This document shows positions 8,887-16,690 of a stretch of 16,690 bases of DNA, in pieces. Both the position numbers and the translations under genes were made by a program. Under the pieces are notes generated by a model, which made no database searches, was not told the DNA's origin, and saw nothing but the letters and a program-made list of their open reading frames with translations. How positions within the stretch are numbered: the stretch's first letter is position 1; each line of letters begins with the position of its first letter. The stretch lies in assembly GCA_027604665.1 (NCBI GenBank), contig JADGIZ010000295.1:1-16690 (forward strand), written 5' to 3'. Origin of the DNA: Polyrhizophydium stewartii. Its lineage: Eukaryota; Chytridiomycota; Chytridiomycetes; Rhizophydiales.

Positions 8887-11404
8887 ATGGACACCCTCAT
8901 CGAGCGACCTCTCGACGCCATCCAGGACCTGCTCGCGGGTGCGCGCGCATGCCGCCGAAAAGCCCTGGAATCGATCGAGCGAGCAACACGCTGACTGCCG
9001 CGCAGCTGGCCGCGCCGGCGAGCCCGCCGAACAGGCGCACGCCCGAGTCCAGGCGCACCTCGGCTCGCTGATCGCCTCTTCGCCGGGGCTTCTTGAGACA
9101 GTGGGCTGCGGCCGGCGCATGCGAACCGACCCATGCTGTTGCGCTAACTCTGCAGCGCACGCCAAGATCCCTGTTCTTTCCAAGGCCACGCAGGCCGCTC
9201 TGCCGGATCGCAGTCTGGTGCGGCTGCGCTGCTTCGTGCAGGACAACGGACTCTCTTTTGAGGCCTTCCCGCTCGAGTGCAACGTCCACCACGCAAGCAC
9301 GGGCGAGCAGGTGCGCTCTGCCTTCTTTCCACGCAGGCTCGAGTGCGGATGCTGGTTGATATGGCCGCCTCCCGCGCCGGCGCGCGGTCGCGCAGGTCCG
9401 GCCGTTCGGACTGGGCAGCTGACGGCTTTTTCCGCGATGCAGCTCAGGATGCGGATGATGTACATGGATGCACCGCAGGTGCGTTTCGTCGTGGCCGCAC
9501 GGGAGAAATATGCCAGAACTGACTCTCTGCTGGCGTGCGTGCTCTGCACTCCAATCGCAGCACCCGTGGGAGCTTCACTTTGACGACGCTGCGGCCGCCA
9601 CGGCAGGCGCGGGCACGACTTTTGGCGAGAAGCACCCGCACTTCTGCTTGGGAACGGTCCCAGCAGAGACGCCGTGGGCACGCGGACTCGGTGCCGCGCC
9701 AACGACCGACGACGAACTTGCCGGCGCTATGGCCCACCTCGCAGTTGGCGAACGAGGCGCCGCGCTGTTCGAAAAGCTCATGGCGCGGAAACTTGGATGC
9801 GGAGGCTCGCTACCCAGCGAGGCCCACGCCGTTGTTGTCAAGGTGCGCCAGCACTACCTGCCACGCCCACCAAGCACGGTGCCGTGTAACACAGCTGACG
9901 TCCCGCGCAGACATACGCTGAAACGGACCAACTCAGACTGCACGACGTTGTGGAGGTCGTTGGCATCCTCGAGAAGCAGCCCGTTGAAATCGCCGACGAG
10001 GACGATTTGGCGTGAGCCGCTGGCGGGAAGCCGCCCATGCCAGGAGCCTTTTCTCTGACATCTCTGCCGTCGATGTGCAGCGACTACTCGCTGTTCGAGC
10101 TGCTGCCTCGCGTGCATGCGCTGCTGGTCGAGAAGCTCGAAGGCGTCAAGATCAACCCGCTCACACGCAGGTCTGCGATTCCCGGGTCGCTGTCTTCTGG
10201 TGGGAATCCAGCTCTGCATTGCTTTGTACTGTGCGGCTCCGACACTAACATTGCATTTTGACACATCAGCCTTTGACGTTGCCGCATTGCGCGAGGCCGC
10301 CATTTCCCACATCCAGAGCAGCCTGCTTGGTGACCGCCTTGCGGCCGAGTACATGCTGCTGCAGCTCTTCTCGCGAATGTTCGTTGATGCTCTTGCGCCT
10401 TGCTTGTTTTATTTATCGCCTTTCTGACAAAAGATCCAGTACAAGCCGCATGTCCTATTTCCCAGTCGGTTACTTTCCGTTGAATCTGTGCCGCGCGCCT
10501 CGGTCGGCCGGCTTCGCCTCGAATCTCGCGTCGGCCCTCTTTGAGCTGGTACCGCACGGTCATCTGCTGCCCATGACGCTGGGCAAGCTCAACAGCGAGC
10601 TGTGGATTTCCCCGGACCAGACCCGCAACGCCTCTTCGGCGGACTCGGACATCGGCCTGGGCGCGGGTCTGCTGCAAATGCCCACGGGCACCGTCGTCGT
10701 GGTCGACGAAACCCAGCTCGCCACAGGCACGTTGGTGGACCGGGGCGTGCGCAATCTGCAGGCTCTCAGGAACACCATCCAGAACGCGCAGTTGATGTTC
10801 GATCTTGGCTTTGGGTCGACAATGGAGCGGCCCGTGGATCTGCGCTTTGTGGTCGTGAGCGAGGGCAAGTCCATGTTTCCGGACCTGTGCACCTTGCCGC
10901 TCGAGGCAGATCCCGACGCAGCTTCGGACGCAGCCGCCGGCGCCTCGGCCATTCGCGATCCGGCGACGCTCGATGCCGTGCGTGCGCTGATTGAGTTTGC
11001 AAAGGCTGGAAATCCTGTCCTCAGCAGCGAGATGGAGCAGGTATGTCTCCGCCTTTGTGGCAGCAGATCTCAGGTCGGACTGCATTGCTGACGCTGGCCG
11101 TCACGACCACCGCAAGCGCATCTCGGCCGAGTTCGTGGACACGCGTGCAGCGCAGCGCGCATCGAACCAGGTCGTCGATGACGGGAGCCAGCTGCTGCTC
11201 CGCCTCAATGTCGCCCAACTGGTGCGGCGGTCGATGGGCCGGGACGAGCTGGATGAAGCGTGCTGGCGTCGCGCCTGCGAGCTCGAGGACGCTCGACGTG
11301 CGCGGCTCGAGCGTCTGCGGACCTCTTCGCAGGCAGCAGGCCCAAAGCCGGCGCCAGACCCCGCCGCTGGTGCCGCTGCGCAGGCAAGGTCGCCCAGCAG
11401 ATGA
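8887..11404 (+). CDS. MCMBP: Mini-chromosome maintenance complex-binding protein (MCMBP), 608 aa, ten exons
   Basis: Exons: 8887-8938, 9006-9100, 9167-9310, 9443-9478, 9561-9842, 9911-10011, 10081-10199, 10270-10378, 10440-11040, 11117-11404; total 1827 nt, close to the ~640 residues of animal MCMBP. Family signatures in order: RPLDAIQDLL at the N-terminus, IPVLSKATQAALPDRSLVRL with RCFVQD, TVPAETPWA, LRLHDVVEVVGILEKQPVEI, LFELLPRVHALL, SLLGDRLAAEYMLLQLFSR, FPVGYFPLNL, GLLQMPTGTVVVVDETQL, RGVRNLQAL, FVVVSEGKSMFPDLC, and a C-terminal charged helix (ELEDARRARLERLR). The protein binds MCM2-7 and helps assemble or unload MCM on chromatin; fission yeast Mcb1 is the counterpart, while budding yeast lacks it. 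Most junctions have CTGAC or CTAAC branch sites and matching phases. Intron 2 is least certain: its acceptor is 9166, skipping a closer AG at 9155 that would break frame. Confidence 0.93.
9443..9478 (+). other. MCMBP: 36-nt micro-exon of MCMBP
   Basis: The exon encodes LRMRMMYMDAPQ. The upstream intron ends with CTGAC, a T-run and GATGCAG at 9442; the downstream donor is GTGCGT at 9479. Both borders are phase 0, so skipping it would keep the frame. The upstream intron (9311-9442, 132 nt) is the longest in this gene; its internal CACGCAG at 9336 is too close to the donor (26 nt) to be used. Confidence 0.7.
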
Positions 11405-11717
11405 GACGAATGAACCACGCGAGGGGAAGCAGCCCGAGCGCGCGCAGCACTGCATTGCACTCACACCGCTCCATCTCAAGTCTGTCGCATGCAAACTCAG
11501 GCGCACGATCTCGAGAGTCAACAGGAGCAGCTTCAGTCAAGGTCGTTGTCAATCTCCATCGAGGCCGGCGCTCCGTCAGTGTTTTCCGGCCGGCTTTTGC
11601 TAAGCGAGCAACGACCGAGATGGTGCATCGAAGGAAGAGAGTGCGAGGCAGGATCCAACGTCAGCAAGGCGCAGGCAGCACGGTTGATCGCAGCGTGAGG
11701 GCAGGCGGCGGCAGCCG
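11405..11717. other. Convergent intergenic region (MCMBP / UBP12 3' ends)
   Basis: The two genes end 313 bp apart, tail to tail. I see no coding sequence, RNA gene or clear poly(A) signal on either strand. Overlapping 3' UTRs are likely, given the spacing. Confidence 0.5.
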
Positions 11718-14700
11718 TCACAGCGCAGGCGACCGAGCGTCCAATGACGACTTTGTCGGAGGCTGCGACGGCGGGGGCAGCTGCGACGGCGGGGGCGGCT
11801 GCGATGGCAGGGGCGACTGCGATGGCTGCGAGAGGCTGGCAGGCTGCTCGGACATGGAGCCGCCATTTGCGACTGTGGCGAGCTCGCTCGAGTCGATCAT
11901 CCCGGTCGGGGCGTCGCCACCGCCAGACGAGCCAGCAGCGTTCAGGGGCGATCCGGCATCGTCGGCTGGCTCCAAGCTGGCGTCGTCGCCGCCGCCGCCG
12001 CCGTGCGTGCCGGTGCCCAGGTCGGGCTCGCTCGCCTCGCTGTAGACGACCGACTCGCTCAGGCGCAACTGCTCTGCACCGTCGCGGTCGTCCCGAGGGA
12101 TTGGGGCCGCCGAAAGCTCGGCGATTCTGTTGCCCTCCTCGTCGTCCCATGCGGCGGAGGACGCCACCAGCGGCTCCATGGCAATATCGCTGCCGGCATC
12201 GTTGCCGCTAAAGTCGACATCGCTGCCGCCGCCGATGCCGCCGTCGCTGCCACCGAAGCTGTCGCTTTCGCGAGAGTTGAAGCGCCCGCCGCCAAGCGAC
12301 CACGGATCGCGCGATGGATACGTTACGTACTGGCCAAATTCAAACGACGGCTTGGGGAACCCGTGCGGGCCGTACATGTCGGCGCGGTCCAAGGCGTATG
12401 GGTCCTCATCTCTGTAGCCGTACATGCCGTTGTCAAAGAAGGCTTCCTGCTCGCGGTCGTGCTGCTCCTCGAGCTCCGCGATGCCGTAAACGTCATCGTC
12501 CCGAGTCGCCAGGGTGCCGTACGCATGTGTGCTGTAGTCCGACTCGTATGAAGCGCTTGGCACCGAGCGGTACTTGGACGCTCCAGGACGGTCGTCGTCG
12601 TCATCGTCGTACATGGCGTAGTCGGGGTGGCGAGGCCGCTGCGCGACGGGACGCTTGCCAAGCGATAGCGGCGATGAAACGGACGACGAGTCACCGGACG
12701 GCCCGGCACCCCCAGTCGAGCGGCGTGCCGAGGGCGGGAGCTGCGGACCAAAAGTGCGCACACCTTCGGCCTCGTCTTCGGCGTCAGAGTAAAAGGGCGA
12801 GTTGGGGTTGGCCGTCGCGGCGCTCGACGACATGGCTGATCCTCCAAGGCGGCTGGGGAAGCTCGGCTGGTGGTACGGCGGCGGCGGCGGAGGCGGAGGC
12901 ATGCGATACTTGGCGGCCGCCTCTGCTGCAGCGCGCTGGCGCTCTTCGGCTTCCGCGCGCGCACGCTCGTTGGCTTCGCGGATGAGCGGACCGAGATCTG
13001 GGTTCGCGAAAGAGCGGCGGACGTAGAATAGAAGATACGCCGCCTCGGTCACGATGCGCGTGTCGTTCTGCAGCGACACGGAGCTGTCGTTGCAGTCGTA
13101 CCAACGGCCATCGAGGGGGTTCTTGACATATGCCGTGTCTGGGAGCAGGTGCGAGTCAGTGCGTCATCAGCCACATGTGCGCTTCTCGGCAGCAATTCTT
13201 ACAGTGGCCGCCACCAAGTCCGCCAAAGTGGTTCGAGACCGCGTAGAGGTCATAGATGTTGTCGTCGTGGTTGTCCGAAGCAGGACCAACAAGAATTTGG
13301 GAGATATCCAGATCCGTCATTGGCGCATCGACAAACATGTCAATTTTGTTGCGCGACATGCCGTAGCGGCCGTTAGAAAAGCGCTTCAGGTGCACAACCA
13401 GAATGTGCGGCGACGAGAAAACGTCGAGCTTCTTGCTGATAGGCCTATGCTCCTTACACTTGCTGCAGTACATGGTGTCGGCACCGACGAGCAGCTCTTC
13501 CTTACTGAACTCGGCCATGCACCGCTGCAGCGTGATGCTGGCTTGCTTGAGCTGCTTCTTGATGCGCTCAGCCTCTTCTGCCGACTTCTCGTCGACTTTG
13601 GGCTGGCCAAACGTCCAACGGCGTCAGCACATGGCACGAGACGCGGTCCGGGAAGTGAGGTCGGCACACACCTCAAACACATTCTGCTCCGTCTCGGCTG
13701 GGTCGTTCATGTACGACGGGCGGTAAGAGTACGTCCGAGTCACGCTCTGAGGCCCAAACAGGTGCTCGGCGATCTCGCTTTCAAACTCCAGCTGCAGTTC
13801 GCTGTCGCTCGTAAACGACATGTGCGTGACTGGTTCGGACGCCGCCCGGAGCCTGGAGTCGTCGCGTCCTGACGTGGTGTCGTATGCCGATGTGCTCGAG
13901 TACGTGCTTCGGACGGTCTTGTGCGATACCACGGTTGGGGCAGCCGAGGCAGCCGGCGCGGCCGAAGGTGACGGCTCGCGTGCGGCAATGTTGATCGAGT
14001 CGTTGACCGACTTGGCCAAGTCACCGGACACGGATTCGGGGCTCATTGTGGCATCCTCAGGCGTCGAAGGGCCAGCGGGAGGCGCGGAAGCCGCTGCATC
14101 GGCTGCCAAGCCAGATCCGGCATTGGACGACTCTGCATTGCGGCTCGGCAGAGGCTCCTGGATCTTGACCGGGTAGATCAACTTCTTGTCGGATGAATAC
14201 GACGAGTACGAGGAATACGACGAGTACGAATAATCGTTGTACCCGCCATATGAGCCATAGCGAGAGTAACTCGAGCCGCCGACACCTGAAGAGCGCGGAG
14301 TCGGCGTCACGAGCTGGATGGAAAACAGGTTCGGAATGGGCTCCCAACCATCTCCTAGATCGACAAAGGAAACATCGTCGCTGCTGAATACAGGCTCGGC
14401 CGCAGCCTCGGGCTCGGCCTCCTGCATGTCGCGATCTGCGTCGCCCTTGTCACGCCCATATGACATGTACGAGGAGCGATAAGACGGAGGCGATGAGTAC
14501 TTTTTCGGTATGCGGACGCTCGCGGGAATGTCTGCGGCCGATCCGACACGGCGAAAGAGCGGCGCCTTGGAGTATCTGCGGATCGACGATACAGCAAGAC
14601 GGTAAAGCACGTCGCCGACGGCCTTGAGAGCATGTTCCGAGGGGAGGGGTGAGTCGAAGGGGATCTTGGTGGGAACCGTGATGACAAACGGATTTCCGAA

Positions 14701-16375
14701 GCTGCGGAGCATTGCCGCAGAATACTGCGGCCGGATGTTGAGCGTGCAGCGGACGAGGGCCTCGGTCGACTTGGCCGATTCGGGCCAGAGCCGCTCAAAC
14801 ACCGGGGAAACGTCGTCGGCTTCCGCAAGGCAGATGCTCGTGTGCTCGGGCACAATGTCGGTGTCGGTGAAGACGCGGCTGACGCGGCTGCCGAGCAGCT
14901 CGACCGCAACCGTGTACGTGGGATTGGACCGCGTGCGTGGGACCCAGCCGACGAGTGCCGCGACGTGGAGCTTGAGCTCGGCGATCGTAGCAGTCTTCTT
15001 GCACATGACCGTGATCGCGCGTGGAAGAAGGTCGGCGGCAGGGACGCCCGGGCGCTCGCACGGCAGCACGACGACGGGGACAAAGATCTCCTGCGGCTCC
15101 GGGATGGGCACCTGTAGATACATATACGGGTCAAATTTGATTGAAACGTTGAAGCACACCTGGCAAATCGTGCGGTTCTTGAGCTGCGCCTGGAATAGGT
15201 CGACGATGATCGAGTCATTGCGCTTGTGGTACGCTTCCCACGAGGCCGCGGCAAACTCGCTGAGCGACATGTTCCCCATCTCGGGGTCCTCGACATATTC
15301 TTTCTTGCGGATGCGGTTGAGGTCCTCATGCAGGCCGTCGAGCAGCGTCTGCAGCAGCTCGTGCGAGTCCTGCTGGCCATAACCCTGGAAGGTGGTGTTG
15401 CGCTGGCCGATCGTGGCCTTGAACTCGCGCGGGCTGAAGCTGGACGGCCGATCGTCGTCGTCGCGCCACAGGCTCTCGATGAGGCTCGCGTAGACGCGCG
15501 GGATGCGGCCGCCCATGCCGAGCGGGTTGGAGGTGTTGAGCTCGTTGCGCCAGCGGTCCGATAGGAAGTAGGCCGTCAGCTGAGCCGTGTTGCTCAGGCA
15601 CTGCAGCGCCGAGTTCATGAAGCAAGTGTTGCCGAGATTCTGGAGACCCGTGGTGCCGAGCGGCATGTCAGGGCGTGCGAGACGGGGACGCATCACCCCG
15701 TACGAGCTGCGCGTCGAGCTGTAGGCCGAATACGGGCGCAGCGTCGTCGCTGAGGCGGCTTCCGGGCTGTACTCGATCTGCAAGGCCCCGGCTTTGCGGG
15801 AATCGGCGTCGGCCCTGTCGTCGGCCATGCCGAGCTGCGCTCGGCGGATCCGCTCCCGCTTCGCGAGCAGCCGCAGGCGCTTGGCTTCGGCCGCCGTGGC
15901 CTCCTCCTCTGGGTCGCTGCCAGGGGCGTTGCCGGCGGCAACGTCAGGCGCAGGCACCTGGTCGCCGCCGGCAGAGACACCCGTCGCCGCGCTGTCAGAC
16001 GGCTGGTCGTCGCTGGGCGGTGCATTGCCGCGAAAGGGCAGGGCGCCGCGGCGACAGCCCCGGTCGCGGTGTGGGCGGACGGCAGCCAGGCGGGGCGCAT
16101 GGTCAGCGACGGCAGGTGCGGCGGTCCCGGTCGCGCCGGCCCCTGGGGCAAGGCCATAGGCACACCGCCGCCGCGGCCGCGGCGGCAGCGGCAGCAGTGA
16201 GGGCCGTTGACAAAGCGAGGCGCTTCGTTGACCGTGCGAGCACGCACACATGGGCAGCGCCGTTGCCGGCGGGCTGTTGGGCAGAGGCCGCTGAGGCGTC
16301 GAGGCTCTGCGAGTGCGCATCGGCGCCTGGCTTTTGCGCGTGGTTGAGGCCGGAGGACGGCGCAACGTCGGGCAT
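11718..16375 (-). CDS. UBP12: Ubiquitin carboxyl-terminal hydrolase, Ubp12/USP15-like
   Basis: Secure minus-strand exons: from about 15916 to 13672, 13602-13203, 13138-11718. It is a USP cysteine protease that removes ubiquitin. The Cys box is [20 protein letters not shown], with catalytic Cys codon at 15624-15622, then [20 protein letters not shown]. The first zinc-ribbon half is CQVC; the second is YCSKC, about 550 residues later. [16 protein letters not shown] follows. The His box is GGLGGGHYTAY (His codon 13206-13204, completed by splicing), and YDCNDSSVS carries the Asp/Asn residue. Between the halves lie a possible ubiquitin-like insert and a Ser/Tyr-rich disordered loop. The tail of ~400 residues has poly-Pro, acidic and PPPSQP repeats. 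No DUSP domain is visible. The start is tentative: ATG 16375 opens [15 protein letters not shown], and donor GTGCGT at 16247 can join acceptors at 15917 or 16013. Confidence 0.88.
11761..11832. repeat. Four 18-bp tandem units in UBP12 tail
   Basis: Units start at 11761, 11779, 11797 and 11815 and differ at few positions from GGCTGCGACGGCGGGGGC. On the minus strand they encode a six-residue PPPSQP-like repeat at the extreme C-terminus of the deubiquitinase. Copy number is likely to vary between strains. Confidence 0.85.
13139..13202 (-). other. UBP12: UBP12 intron splitting the catalytic His box
   Basis: Minus strand, 64 nt: donor GTAAGA, branch CACTGAC, acceptor CTCCCAG. Phase 1 joining (T plus AC) restores GGGHYTAYVKN, exactly the expected USP His box. 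Confidence 0.9.
13603..13671 (-). other. UBP12: UBP12 intron carrying an in-frame stop
   Basis: Minus strand, 69 nt: donor GAG|GTGTGT, branch GTGCTGAC, acceptor TTTGGCCAG. The frame is the same on both sides, and the only stop is the TGA that forms part of the branch site, so a naive reading ends the protein here. Splicing joins QNVFE to [10 protein letters not shown]. Confidence 0.85.
14195..14230. repeat. 9-bp tandem repeat encoding Ser-Ser-Tyr
   Basis: Alternating GAATACGAC and GAGTACGAG units (four in all) encode on the minus strand a [12 protein letters not shown] run inside the UBP12 catalytic-domain insert. Confidence 0.85.
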
Positions 16376-16690
16376 GTGTCGCTGAAAGTTCGCCGCGCTT
16401 CCCAAAACTTGGAGAAAGTGAAATTTTCGATTAGAGTTATGCACACCGTGATACTGGGCGAGATCCACACGATGCGCTATCATTCTTGTGAGGCGGAGCC
16501 ACGGCGCAGCGCACGCTCAAAGAGCAGCGCATGCACATGCGGCTCGGCCCAGATGACTGAGACGACTAGGCGGGCCGCCGGCGCTCGCGGGTCTCATGGA
16601 TGCAGCGTGAATCGTTGTTGAGATGGATGATGTTGCCAACAGATGTGGCGGCTGCAGTGGCCACAACGGCGTGAGGGTTCGGATGCAGCG
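16376..16690 (-). promoter_or_regulatory. Probable 5' leader and promoter of UBP12
   Basis: Upstream of the tentative start, the sequence has an AT-richer patch at about 16420-16460, unlike the coding exons. A short minus-strand frame (ATG at 16597, ending near 16517, about 26 codons) could be an upstream ORF or part of an unseen exon. The 10-mer GGATGCAGCG occurs twice, at 16598-16607 and 16681-16690. The gene may extend beyond the window if an N-terminal DUSP exon exists. Confidence 0.35.

Noticed and set aside
9311..9336. Possible 26-nt intron in MCMBP (GTGCGC to CACGCAG)
   Set aside because: Too short to splice and has no branch site; the 9311-9442 intron keeps frame and has CTGAC plus a T-run.
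16380..16470. Met at 16470 as start of the UBP12 frame
   Set aside because: The codons from 16470 to about 16380 are AT-rich and unlike the coding exons; this looks like leader sequence that happens to be open.
1..16690. Bacterial operon, CRISPR array, tRNA or transposon
   Set aside because: Genes are spliced and eukaryotic; no spaced direct repeats, cloverleaf, transposase motif or terminal inverted repeats were seen.

Overview
The window is nuclear DNA of a fungus. Coding stretches are GC-rich, exons are joined by short introns (mostly 58-83 nt) with a CTGAC-type branch site before the 3' AG, and the recognisable genes are eukaryotic housekeeping genes: a GRAM-VASt lipid-transfer protein, an MCM-binding protein, a USP-family deubiquitinase and a UBTD-type ubiquitin-domain protein. 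I cannot place the lineage more exactly. Nothing bacterial, viral or transposon-like was seen. All gene models below were built by hand from conserved protein motifs, reading frame and intron phase.

Layout, left to right. 33-220 (+): a two-exon gene for a 42-residue cysteine-rich protein. 715-2085 (+): an intronless gene for a low-complexity protein with one hydrophobic C-terminal segment. 2635-3893 (+): a three-exon UBTD-like gene, convergent with the next. 4183-8749 (-): a multi-exon GRAM-VASt-TM protein of the LAM/Ysp/Aster sterol-transfer family, with two apparent GC-AG introns and one unresolved junction near its N-terminus. 8750-8886: a 137-bp divergent promoter with a perfect 14-bp inverted repeat at its centre. 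8887-11404 (+): a ten-exon MCMBP gene, convergent with the last gene. 11718 to about 16375 (-): a Ubp12/USP15-like ubiquitin hydrolase with a split catalytic domain and a long disordered tail.

The genes do not form an operon or an obvious pathway. The only shared theme is ubiquitin (the UBTD-like protein and the deubiquitinase), and the only clear regulatory coupling is the divergent LAM/MCMBP promoter. No CRISPR, RNA gene or mobile element was found. The points most worth a second look are the central palindrome, the GC-AG introns, the LAM N-terminal junction, the tiny cysteine-rich gene and the unrecognised membrane protein.
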